This document shows positions 1 to 10,400 of a stretch of 63,319 nt of DNA, piece by piece; position 1 is the first letter of the stretch; every line of letters begins with the position of its first letter. The stretch is from Hydnum rufescens UP504. Taxonomy: Eukaryota; Basidiomycota; Agaricomycetes; Cantharellales; Hydnaceae. The notes under the pieces are model-generated. The model was not told the DNA's origin and searched no databases. It worked only from the letters and a program-made list of their open reading frames with translations. The translations under genes were made by a program, and so were the position numbers. The stretch is from positions 1 through 63,319 of the forward strand of contig MU129105.1 of assembly GCA_014904985.1 (NCBI GenBank), read 5' to 3'.

Positions 1-627
1 GGAAGCTAGACCCGGCTCCGGAGGGAACCGAATATTTACGTGTCCACCTCAGGCCCCCATTTCGGCAACCTCCTTAGGCTGACTACGTCCTGTGTGGATG
101 TCAACCTAAGGAGGTTGAATTGAATGTGTATCATTGTGGTGCTACACTGGGTCTTTTGTATGTAAATAGGTGTAGCTACATACCCTGAAGTGTAGTTCCA
201 CTGGGGGTCCGGGGCGCAGTCCCCGGGAGCTCCAGGGTAGTGTAGCTACATTTTTGAATGAAACTATTAATGGAGCTACAGTTATGTACCTAGGGTATCT
301 GTGTAGCTACATAACTATAGAGTGTTGCTACACCTTGAGTACTGCCTAATGTGTCTTCTCACACACCCTGGCCATCCAACATCTGTGCAGTGCTTGCTCT
401 GAAAATGGTAGGTCGGAAATTAACGGAAATTAAAGCGGAAATTAAAGATAAAATCCGAACATGTTGTTGAATCCGATCAACATCCCCGAAAAGACCAAAA
501 CTCAGGGTGAGTAATTTCCCCACCAGGGCTGCAGTAACATGGCTATTGCACTGCTGAGTGCTCTAGCTACATGAAGCTTAATTTTATGTTATTTCAGTGC
601 AGATATACTTGCTAATGAAGTCTTGAC
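1..627. repeat. Non-coding DNA with a cluster of TGTAGCTACA-like palindromes
   Basis: No coding region is supported here. Between about 165 and 580 the palindromic word TGTAGCTACA or close variants (TGTAGCTACAT, GTTGCTACACC, TAGCTACATG) recurs at least six times at irregular spacing. It may be subterminal DNA of a transposon, but no end or target duplication was found. The first ~140 bases and the rest show nothing recognisable. Confidence 0.35.
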
Positions 628-1054
628 TAGGCCTGCTCAATTCTGGTGAAAGGAATTTGGGAATGGCAAACTTTTTTTCAACTTTTTCTCGCTTGGCGCT
701 CTAAAAGGGAATTACCGGGTGAAATGAGGTGAAACAGAAATGAGCACAATATTTGTGAAGCTCCAACAAAAACATGAATAAAGCTGCTCAATCCCTGTGA
801 AAGCTTGCAAAAGGGACGGTAAAGAAATTCCACAATAAACTCCAGTGTTTCTGGGGTCACCAGATCCAAAAATGTTATCGACAAGAGTGAGAGTTGATGT
901 TCACAATGGTTTTGATTGTGTACAGGCATGGTGAAAGTTTAGATCTGGCCAAGCAACTTTCAAACTTTGTTGGTCTTGGCAAGACCCAAACTTAGATCAG
1001 AAAAAGAGATTTTGGTCATTCGCAAGCAGAATTAAGAAGAATTGAGCAGGCCTA
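628..1054. mobile_element. Candidate MITE with 17-bp perfect terminal inverted repeats
   Basis: The left end (628-644) reads TAGGCCTGCTCAATTCT and the right end (1038-1054) is its exact reverse complement, enclosing 427 bp. If the outer TA is counted as target duplication, the arrangement fits a Tc1/mariner-type MITE; the TA could equally be part of the repeat. An open frame inside (678-929, minus) has no recognisable domain and I treat it as chance. The flank on the right is hAT-like terminal DNA, so the element may be nested. Confidence 0.5.
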
Positions 1055-1178
1055 CTTAAGTCCACTTCAAGTCAAGCCAAGTCCAAGCCAAATATTTGTA
1101 ATCAAATGACTTGGCTTGACTTGAAACAGACTGCCTTGGGACTCAAGTTGGCTTAAGTCTGAGTCCACAGCAACACTA
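1055..1178. repeat. hAT-like terminal fragment rich in GACTTG/CAAGTC words
   Basis: This stretch is dense in CAAGTC/GACTTG words and ends in GAGTCCACAGCAACACTA. That matches the right end of the hAT element at 29.5 kb (GAGTCGCGGCAACACTA). No matching left end was found, so I read it as one end of a decayed relative. Confidence 0.4.
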
Positions 1179-1658
1179 ATTCCCGTTATGTCAACTTGAC
1201 TGGCTTCTCTGAGTTCTCTCCGAGAAACACAAACTCCTCCATGGTTGCTTCCTCAAGATAGGGACCTTCTATTGGCAGGTGTGGCTGAGTGCCACATCTT
1301 GATCTGGTAAAGTTGAACCAGGCACCATGGAGACTCATGTGCCAACCCAGACAGGGAAATATTATGGTGGTGGTGGTGGAACTCTCTCTTATATACTGCT
1401 TCGGGCTGCCTATGGGTAGCTATGAGGTGCCTAGGGTGGTCCTTGTACATCATATACAGGGATAAATATTCTCTCACATCCCCCCTTCTCTTGATAAGTG
1501 GCCTTTGGACTCATATTGTTTCCATCCCCATTTCCATTTCCAGTGGTCTCTTCAGCATCTTCCCATCATCATGGTGTTGCTCCTCTGAGGTTAATTTTTA
1601 GCATGGGGCATATATATGTACAGTTGGGTGGGGTATGAGCATGGGTGTCTCAATAATT
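1179..1658. other. Intergenic stretch without a supported gene
   Basis: Contains a short GGT-repeat run near 1366-1380 (the source of poly-His in one spurious frame) and possibly the 3' untranslated end of the minus-strand LINE that follows. No RNA gene, terminal repeat or conserved coding block was recognised. Confidence 0.4.
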
Positions 1659-1970
1659 TTATGTTGTGCTTAGCTTTGTGAATACTGCTGAGGCCTTGAT
1701 GAACTGGGCCAGACGTCCTATGCCTTTTGCAGTTCCAAGTAGGTGGCACATTTGGCGGTCCTCTCCATCACCGAGGAGGTGTTGGTGGTCTTCAAAAAGT
1801 GGGCATTCTGTGAGGACATGTTCCCATGTCTGGGTTGATTCCCCACAAGGGCACCAGGGGTCTTCTTTGGGTATGAAGGTGGCGTAGTAGCTCCCCAGGT
1901 GTGCGTGTCTGGTATGGCATTGGAGGACTCTGGAGAATGTCATCCTGGATAATTCCCGCAGTTGTTTCAT
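1659..1970 (-). pseudogene. LINE C-terminal zinc-knuckle region
   Basis: A 103-residue frame with the block CPCGESTQTWEHVLTECPLF, resembling the cysteine/histidine motif (C-x-C ... H ... C) that follows RNase H at the C-terminus of many non-LTR retrotransposon polyproteins, including fungal Tad-like ones. It lies downstream (minus strand) of the RNase H and RT pieces at 2079-3572 in the order expected for one polyprotein. The pieces are in different frames, so the protein is broken. In the family this region probably binds nucleic acid. Confidence 0.65.
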
Positions 1971-2078
1971 TGCGGATAGGCTCGGTGGTATCTTGTTCGT
2001 GATCTTAAAGTTGGACTGGCTGTGCTGTAGAGGGTCTGTGGACCAGACTCTTGTCCATCACTTTGTTAGGTCATGTTT

Positions 2079-2480
2079 TCACATGCATCCAGAGAAGGCT
2101 GCTGAGTGGTATTGTGGTGTGTCGGGTTGTTTTTTGCTGCCATCCTTGGCCAGTTTGTCTGAGTGTTCGTTGCCTGCAATCTCGAGGTGGCCTGGGACCC
2201 ATGCTAGTGTGATCTCAACCTCCTGGTGGCTGCAGAGGATGGGGAAGATTGCAGTTCTGAATCTTTGAGAGCATTTCTGTGCTTTCCCTGGTGTGCCTTT
2301 GTGTATCCTCTGGAGGGCACCAGTGTTATCAGCAAAGAAGTATATTGCCTTGATTGGGTGATCCCTATCTGTGTTGTCCACAAGGTCTCTTGCTGCCTCC
2401 GCTGCCATAGTGAGGCCTTCCATTTCTGCATCAAAAACCTCGACATGTTCCCCCAGTGCCACTGATTTTTCAAGGACCAT
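2079..2480 (-). pseudogene. RNase H domain of a non-LTR retrotransposon
   Basis: A 133-residue minus-strand frame carries RNase H landmarks: an acidic DAEMEGL block, FFADNTGAL with the second acidic residue, WVPGHLEIAGNEHSD with the HxxxxGNExAD-type C-terminal motif, and a following LAKDGSK. The domain removes RNA from RNA/DNA hybrids during target-primed reverse transcription. The first catalytic Asp (usually in a TDGS block) lies upstream, beyond the start of this frame, where the reading frame is broken. RNase H in a LINE is typical of the I and Tad groups. Confidence 0.8.
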
Positions 2481-2672
2481 CTCTGTCCCTCTGTGTATCG
2501 TGAAACCTGCGCCAGTGTGGCATATCCCCCTATCGTATGAGAGTGATCCATCTGTGTAGATTAGGATATTTGCTCTGTTGAGTTCTAGTGCTGTTGCTTC
2601 ATTTTTGTGGGCTCATGCCCATTTGGCCTTGAATGACTCCCCTGCCTCGTTCTGTGGGACTTTTACAGATAG

Positions 2673-3572
2673 TCAGCCATGTAGGTTTTCGTCATGTAGT
2701 GACTCGTGCCATGGCAGGTTCACGTTTCCATCCATTATTTCAGAGTTGGGGACCATGCGGGATGCTATTTGCCACAGTGTTGTGCATTGTGAGTGTTTGA
2801 CCTCATCTGCAGCACATCTCATGGCATCGGGCCAGTTTTGTGTCTTCTTGTGGGGTGGGTCAATGGGTGGGGTTTTGTTGGTGACATGTGGGTGGCTCTT
2901 TTCTGGGAGGCATAGGATGGGGGGGTGGTTTTTGTTGAGTCTGTTAAAATGGAGGGCAGTCCGGTCCTTTATGTAGTCCAAGTACTCATGTATGGGGGGG
3001 ATGGAGCATTTGATTTCGAGGGCATATATTGGGATTGTGCAGAAGGCTCCTGAGATATATTGTAGTGCCTTGTTCTGGGCTGTTGCAAGGGGTCCTGCCT
3101 GGGTTTTCTTCCCATGCCACCATGCTGGGCTTGCATAGGTCATCATGGGGAGAGTGACACCTAGGTATAGCATCCGTCGTTGGTATTGGTGTAGTCCATG
3201 CAGTGAGTTGCCAAGTAGGGAAAAGGAGTTGATGGCTTTTGTGGCCCATGTAGATCTGGCTTTGATGTGTTCATGGAAGGTCAGTTTGGCATCGAATATC
3301 ACACCAAGCCATTTAATTGATTTGGATGGCTGAATTGTCATCCCCTCGCAGTATTGAGTTGCTGGAATTTCCACTGGGAGGGATTCCTCTGTCCAGGTGC
3401 ACCATGTGTGGTGGATTAGCTCGCATTTGATTTTGTCTATCAACATACCACAGTCATGGAGCCATCGGTCTGCTGTCTGGAATGCGTGGGCATTGATCAA
3501 TATGTTTGTCTTTATTGAGCTTGATGCTGTTCTCAGGTTTCTGTCAGGGCAACACTGCCGTTGAAGCCACAA
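2673..3572 (-). pseudogene. LINE reverse transcriptase, C-terminal half only
   Basis: A 299-residue frame with the post-catalytic RT block WLGVIFDAKLTFHEHI, then a helical stretch ending MMTYASPAWW, a signature of the thumb/connection part of Tad/I/Jockey-type reverse transcriptases. The fingers and palm with the YADD catalytic site are missing: homology stops near 3542, exactly where an LTR fragment begins (TGTCAGGGC). The LINE is therefore truncated on its 5' side, either by incomplete reverse transcription or by the neighbouring rearrangement. RNase H and zinc-knuckle pieces follow at lower coordinates. Confidence 0.8.
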
Positions 3573-4025
3573 ACAGAAAGAGGAAAGAGATTAATTAACC
3601 ACACGTTATTGCAGTGGGAATCCTGAGTATACACCACACAACAAGGGACACACAAGTCTTGCACCTATCGCAGTGGGAATCCTGAGAGATCGAAACTGGT
3701 GATCCCCCAACTGCAAAGGGCTATAAATACTACTTCCTGCACACAGCCACCAGCCTTCCAGAGCCTTCCACCATCTTCCATAACCTTCTGGATCCTCCTA
3801 GAATGCCGGCTCCACAGCCCATCAGTCAGCCTCCACAGCCACCATCACTAAGCCTCACTAAGCTGACACAGCCATGTTACGAATCCTGTGTGCACCTTCA
3901 CATGGCTATGCCCCAATTTCTATATGTATCCCCCTTAGCGAATGTACTTCCAAGGTAGTGTATGCCTGGGTACTCCAAAGGTGTCCAAAGTGTTGAAGGA
4001 CTGTAATGATGGGGATGGAGTACAG
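3542..4025 (+). mobile_element. Truncated LTR (same family as the solo LTR at 51.9-52.7 kb)
   Basis: Begins TGTCAGGGC and matches, in opposite orientation, the 847-bp solo LTR at 51861-52707. About the first 480 bp are present, then homology ends at 4025 where a gypsy LTR fragment begins. Contains two direct copies of GCAGTGGGAATCCTGAG (about 3612-3628 and 3669-3687) followed by a TATA-like CTATAAATAC (3721-3730), the layout of an LTR promoter with upstream repeats. Confidence 0.7.
3721..3730 (+). promoter_or_regulatory. TATA-like element of the LTR fragment
   Basis: CTATAAATAC lies 30-60 bp downstream of the paired 17-bp direct repeat. It is conserved in the inverted copy at 52.5 kb, which sets the likely transcription direction of this LTR family. 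Confidence 0.5.
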
Positions 4026-4260
4026 TGTTGGAGGGATAAAATCCCACTACGTACATACCTCATCCGGGCCCAACTACCTCCTCAAATGAATCCATATTTC
4101 TGTATTTCTCTCATGTCCACACTCGTTATTCCTCTGGCCATCAAATAGCATGGATTCACATCCCAGGATCCATGGTCCTTTTTACTTTTCCTCCACCCTA
4201 TATACAAGACAATTACTTGTCCGTCCTTGGCACTTCAACAGGCCATCCAAATTGTACTTA
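4026..4260 (+). mobile_element. 5' fragment of a gypsy LTR
   Basis: Starts TGTTGGAGGGATAAAATCCC, the same terminus as the gypsy LTRs at 4393, 13741 and (reverse) 27170. Its continuation is closer to the solo LTR at 25.8-27.2 kb than to gypsy-1 (shared CCTCCTCAAATGAATCC-type block). It stops where a T1-type terminal repeat begins. Confidence 0.65.
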
Positions 4261-4392
4261 TTTCCAAGCAGCCTGGTCAGCCATATAGAGGGGCCTTAAA
4301 AGGAGGGACACATTGATGACTTAGGTAGGCCTAAATGGCTGAAATCAAGTTTGATGTCAAGTGATGATCAAAAAGCTGAATTTGACAACTGG
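4261..4392 (+). repeat. T1-type terminal repeat fragment
   Basis: Contains TGGTCAGCCATATAGAGG followed by GGCCTTAAAAGG, the same word order as the T1 ends near 42.69, 46.24 and 58.2 kb. About 130 bp then abut the first base of the gypsy-1 LTR. Probably the remnant of a DNA transposon end. Confidence 0.5.
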
Positions 4393-5775
4393 TGTTGGAG
4401 GGATAAATCCCTACACCATAGAAATCCTCATCCGAGGCCATTTTCCCTACGAACGAATCAATTATATGTCACCATGCTCATTTAATTTTATCGCCATTCG
4501 TTTATTCAAGAAATCAATTGGATTCCTACCCCTTTCCAACCCATAATATCGCCTCATTCCTTTACCATGTCTACCAGTCAATTTATTGACTATCCGTTGG
4601 ACTTCAACAGTCCTCATCAAAAAGGGGCAGTTTATGCCCTACTTCAAGTCCATTTTCTTTGGACAAGGCAATTCAACTTGCCATCTTTCTTCAAGACTGG
4701 GTGACTTGTCTGCTCTTCCAAGTCATCCTACTGCCTTAAGGGTGACAGATTGTGATTATGTAATGACGCGGACCGGGCCTAGTTCTGATTCTGGACTCGC
4801 GGATCCGTCACATGATCCAGATAGGGGCTGCACTACTCTGAAGGAGTATTTTTCGAATTTCTCTGTCATTTTTGATCGGATCGACTCGAAACAACCGCGC
4901 CCAGAAAGATACGAATCGTACCTATCGAACGGTACTAAACACGAAATGAACGGATCAAAAATGCGGTCCCTGTAACAATATCTTGCCATGATTCATACTC
5001 TGAAGGAGTATCTTTCGCATTTCTCTGTCAGTTTTGATCGGATCGACTCGAAACGACCATTCCCTGAAAGCTGTTAAAAATTCGCATCGAACGGTACCAA
5101 GGGAAAAACGAGCGGACGCGAACTCCATTTTTCACAAGACAACTCCCTCCCCATGACTCCCCCTTTGCTCCACCATTCAAAATAGCGAATTACTTCCGGC
5201 CCTCTTATGTCCAATGGAGAAGACCCTCAGGGTGACCTATTCCACTTTTACTTAAGGGAACTTGTCCAGGTTTGAAGGAGGAATAGCATGTAATGTGTCA
5301 ATCTCCCCTTTTATCTTGAAATTAAAATATCTCCATCAGTTTTGAAGATTTTAACTTGATTTCTTTTTCTCTGTGTGTCCCTTAAGTCCGACTTTTTCAC
5401 TTTCTATTGAGTCGAAGTCTGGATTGTATATTAGGTGCAGCTAGCACACAAATTCAGTAGTTCTCCCCCTCCCTCCAGTTTGAAGCTCCTTGAACAGCTG
5501 CTGGTCCCTGGGTGATTTCTCACTACAAAAAGCGAATTCTAACTACACTTTGACTAAGGTCTCAAGAAGAGATTCTTAGGGTGTGGTAATTTGACTGAAA
5601 GACACATTCTCACTTAATTGCTTGGGCTTTGTTGGCTCACTGCAATTTCCCCTGTTCAAAAGACCTTCCCCCACTCGAACCTGAACATCTGGATTAGATC
5701 TGTGATCCCCTCTTTCGTCCCCGGCTCAACATCGTGGACAGTAGTTGGATTGGTTTAATAACCATCCTGCTTACA
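4393..5775 (+). repeat. gypsy-1 5' LTR
   Basis: 1383 bp, starting TGTTGGAGGG and ending CCATCCTGCTTACA. Both ends are confirmed by gypsy-2 (complement of 25151 onward) and the solo LTR 25816-27170. Around 4840-5120 it contains two successive copies of a ~160-bp module (TTTCTCTGTCA ... GATCGGATC ... CGCGCCCAGAAAG ... GAACGGTACCAAG) that also occurs in the unrelated R1 repeats. Confidence 0.85.
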
Positions 5776-5778
5776 AAT

Positions 5779-5796
5779 TGGTGGTCCTTACAGGGG
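5779..5796 (+). other. Putative primer-binding site of gypsy-1
   Basis: Three bases after the LTR end the sequence reads TGGTGGTCCTTACAGGGG. Gypsy-2 has the same word after its LTR (complement of about 25130-25147). TGG fits pairing with a tRNA 3' CCA end. I could not assign the tRNA. Confidence 0.5.
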
Positions 5797-5860
5797 ATCT
5801 CAAGTATCTCAATTCGGACCCCTATTATCAACACTTGGAACAAATTCCCACGTCTCAACA

Positions 5861-7411
5861 ATGTCTTCACTGGCATTCACTCGCATGCCTGGACCTCGTT
5901 CCAGAGACGCCCCCAGGTTTACTGGAAAACGGATTCTACACTTCCTTGCAGAATATGAATTCTGTATGTCCGCGGTGGGCCTTACACCAGCCCAGACGGT
6001 CTGCCAAATCACTCGTTACTGCGACACAAAGTCCGAGCGATTCATTGAAATGCTCGATGAGTACTCGGGCGACGATTGGGCGGATTTTAAGACTCGATTA
6101 CTTGACTACTATCCATCTGAAGAGGAAAAACCGTATTACAAGATCGATCACCTCATCAAACTAGCTAGGAGGAGTCGTAATTTAACGTCTATCCAAAAGT
6201 TTGATGAATATATCCGCGAGTTTAAAGTTATCGCAAAGGCGCTTGAAGATTGCCGGTCTCTATCTGAGACTGATAAACACAACTATTTTTGGAGAGGTCT
6301 GAAGCCTCATACCTTTCGTGAAAACATCGCTAATGTCCTCATGAATCTTGAATTATGGACGGACTTGACGAAACCTCCGCCTATGAACGAGGTTATTAGT
6401 AACGTGAAAACTCGTCTCAAATGAGACCTTTACCGAGTTGTTGATGATGATGAAAGCCTGGAGGTCTTGAGTGAGATGGGCGTACCAAGTTCATCGGATT
6501 CGGACGAAGAGTCCTCAATTTCAGATTTGGACGTTGAGAAAGATACTAGTCGTCCTAAGTCTAAGAAACATCGCGTTAGACTTGAGTCCAAGGTCAAGAA
6601 AGAAGAACCTACCGCGAAGCTTCAACATGAAGCCAAACCCCAGGTGCAGGAGCCCGGGGACTTGTCTAAGTTGAATATCGACGATCTTGTTGAAAAGATC
6701 GGCCATTTGACGATTGCGATTGAAGTGGATAGGCCTACAAAAAGGTCTCCTAGGCCCTCTGGATCTTCAATCAGATGTTTCATGTGCACAGAAGATGGAC
6801 ACTCACTAAGAGATTGTCCGGAAACCAAAGCCTTTATCGCGAAGAAAATCTTGAAGTTTTCGCATGAAGGTCGTCTTGTGAAATTCGATGGTTCGGATTT
6901 GCCTCGCGGAGATGTCGATAACAGTGGTGTCGCTCGGGTTCTGCAAGAACAGATAGCAAATGCGTCAAATGTGGAGATGGACTGCTTACCAAGGTTTGAC
7001 TCCCTTAACCAAGAGTTTGCTACGTTTGGAGAGTACGAATACGACATTTTTCCTGCTGAGAGAGCGCAAAATCGTCCGCAGAAGTGATCCGAACCGTATG
7101 ACAAAGATGATACCAAGGGAAAGCGACCTGAATGGCCTAACCGAGCCTATGTGGAGGTTCCTAACCAAGGCCATGGTCAACAAAATCCGATACCAATGCC
7201 GAGAGACTCGCCTACCACGTCTAAATGAGATGTTAAGACTCCAGACCAGGGTGGCCAGTCGAGTTCTGAAAAACAACCCGTGACGATCTTGAAGCATGAT
7301 GCGCAGCTGCCAGATGAAGACGTAGTGATGGGGGATGGCTCCCCAAGTAATCCTTGAGTCCATGAACCCCCGGTTACTCGTAGAGAGAAGACTCGTCCTA
7401 AAGGCAAAGAA
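5861..7411 (+). CDS. gag: gypsy-1 gag region (interrupted by in-frame TGA codons)
   Basis: Encodes the structural Gag protein that would assemble cytoplasmic particles. The first 187 codons (5861-6424) include a Retrotrans_gag-like capsid stretch (DEYSGDDWADFKTRLLDYYP, then KFDEYIREFKVIAKALE). A charged linker follows, then a CCHC zinc knuckle at about 6776-6817 (CFMCTEDGHSLRDC) that would bind RNA. The same frame continues straight into pol at 7412. It is broken only by TGA at 6422, 7085, 7226 and 7355; no TAA or TAG occurs. The gypsy-2 gag has sense codons at the first two positions. Start chosen at the first Met before the block shared with gypsy-2. Either decay or read-through could explain the TGAs. 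Confidence 0.85.
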
Positions 7412-10400
7412 ATGCATAAGCCCACACTCGATGACATTGTAGTTCATGAGAAGAACGATCCAGCGAGGAAGAGAGCCTCACTGGCTTACCGATTCGCTAG
7501 CGAGCTTCAGGAATCCATCAATATCGAGGATTTGTACAAGTCCTTGATGGACAAAGAAGTTACTGTTCGACTCAGTGATGTTCTTGGATCTTCATTCGAG
7601 CTTTGTAAAAGGCTTCAGATCGCAACAAAGACGCAGAGGATTCCAGTTGTTACGGAGGTTCCACAGACAAAGAATGCCAAGGTGTTAGCCAGTTCGGTTG
7701 AACGCGGAATCAAACTGCTTGAAGCCAAAAAGGGACCTAAGCGCCCATATGTCAATCGTCCTCCAAAAGACATACGTACTATTGGTTTAATCCAAGTCAA
7801 CTCTGATGACGAAACATCAGATGAATACCTTTCTGATGATACTGAATATACGTCGAATACCGATGAACAAGCTGAAGAATATTATAAACATCAGCTTGAA
7901 ATTGAACATGACTGCATCTTCAATACGAAAAATTCGGATTATTCGTTTAGCCCGTCCTTTTTGGCTATGGTAATGGCTAAAATCCAAGGCACAATTATGG
8001 GTCAATCCTGTACAATGTTAATCGATAATGGAAGCGAGTTGAACATGATGGGACAGGCGACTCAAGTCAAATTGGAGCTCCTGATGGATCCTTCAGGAAA
8101 AGACTGGCATCTGCGCGGAGTTTCCGGCCACCAAGTTAATCTTGTTGGGCTTTGTCGCGACGTTCCAGTACATGTTGGAGGAGTTCCACTCCATCACAAT
8201 TTCTTTATAATGCCCGACGACATTGGGTCCAAAGAAGTAATTCTAGGACAACCATGGTTATTTTCGTACTCGGCCAGAATCGATTACACTCACGGATCTG
8301 GGATGAATCTCCAAATATGGCAAGACAGAGATCGAGACACCGGACGTTCCGTTAAAGTAACGTTGCCAATAATGTTGGCACCTAGGAACATCCTTCCTAT
8401 CGAATTAGTCAAATGTCATGTGAAGTCTGCTTCAAACAGCTGTTCTGCTGAAGTGGAAACCTTTGAAGAAATTCCGGAATTTCCTACAAATATATCTTCA
8501 ATTCTGTCAGACATGGGAGGCAAGCTTATAAAGCTGAGGCCTGTTAACCATGACCCAGACATTCTCAATCAAGCTTTACACGCACCTGTCATTCTTGATG
8601 CTCTCCGAACAGCGTATCATGTTCAAAACTTGATCCAGGACAACCAATTGGAGGCTCAATTAATGAAAGCCCTTATAAATAACGGTCTTTCATTCGCCCG
8701 TACAATAGGTCCGGCCGAGGAGATCGCAAGATATATCATGGGCAACCGGAAATACAAACCTGTTGGGAAGAAAGTCCATCCGGTAGCATCGTATAATCCG
8801 GATTTTTGTGCCTTAGTCTTCAATCCATTGAAACTCGGGGAATTTCCATCCCTGCCAACGAATCCTATCAAGCTAGAGGATATTCAATATACAGAACGAA
8901 TAACAAGGGAACGTCTTACCTATATTTTGGACAAGATTCCTACAGGTTTCCTAACCAAACCGGAAACTGAGCTTATTGCTCACTTGATCATTACACACAG
9001 CGATGCCTTTGTGTTTGAGGAACACGAAAGAGGAACCTTTAATACGGAATATTTTCCTCCGTATGAAATGCCGACCGTACCTCATGAACCTTGGATGAGG
9101 AAAAACATAAGAATTCCTCTCGGTCGAATGGACGAGGTTTCGAAATTGCTCCAGGAACAGTTTGATAGCGGAAAGTATGAGCGATCCGCTTCATCCTATC
9201 GTTCAGCTATCTTTGCAGTCGAAAAGAAGTCCGGTTTCTTGCGACTGGTGCATGATTTACAGCCCCTGAACGCTGTGACTATCCGTGACGCCGGTCTTCC
9301 ACCTCGTATCGACGAAATGATAGAACAATTCACGGGACGAACCTGCTACTGTATTTGTGATCTTAAGAGCGGATATGACAGCTATTTATTGGCTGAGAAA
9401 TCCTGCGATCTAACGACCTTTCATGGATACGCTCTGGGGCCGCTTAGACTTACAAGATTACCTCAAGGCTACACCAATTCTATGCAAGTCTTTTGTCGCG
9501 CGACCTCACATATGATCAGATCTATGGCACCAGATCGTGCCAATGTCTTTGTAGACGACTGTGCGGGAATGGGACCCCGGTCTGACTATGGCAACGTTTC
9601 AATTCCCGAGAACAAGCAAATTCGCCGCTTTATTTTCGAGTTTGCTACGATGTTACAAGAGCTTTTAATACGAGTTAAAGTCTCTGGTGCTACTATCGCA
9701 GGCCAGAAGGCCATTATTGCTACACCCCGACTTGCGCTTCTTGGAGCCGTCGTCTCTAAAGAAGGAGCCCATGTATCGCATGAGATTAATGCCAAACTTC
9801 GAAAATGGCCCACCTGTGACAATTCAACGGAAGTTCGAGGATTCCTCGGAACTGTTGGAGTCGTAAGACGTTGGATTAAAGACTTTGCGATAATAGCAAA
9901 GCCTCTTACGTTGTTAACTCGGAAAATGGCACCTAGCGAGTTTGCTTGGAGCCAGGAAGCACAGTGCTCCTTAGACGAGTTGAAACGACTAGCCGCGACG
10001 GCTGTACCAATTAAGGCAATCGACTACGATCTTGCGCGAGCTGTCGTATCGAAATCGCAACGAAATGACGACTATGGCCTTGTTTCCATCGCAGTGGACT
10101 CGTCTACTACGGGATGTGGCTGGGTAGTCAGCCAACAAGTCGATAACGTTGATTATCCGATTAATTTCGGATCACTTACCTTCAACAATACCGAGAGTCG
10201 CTATTCACAGCCCAAATTGGAACTGTACGGGGTTTTTCGTGCCTTGAATGCCGAACGATACAGACTACACGGAATCCACTTCCGCCTTGTGCTAGACGCA
10301 AGCTACATAGCAAAGATGATCAACAATCCGGGCTTACCCAATGCTGCAATGACAAGATGGATCTCGTACATATTGCTTTTTGATTTTGAAGTGATGCATT

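Noticed and set aside
4756..4989. LTR frames containing the ERYESYLSNGTKHE word
   Set aside because: The word is a translation of the ~160-bp LTR module and recurs wherever that module occurs.
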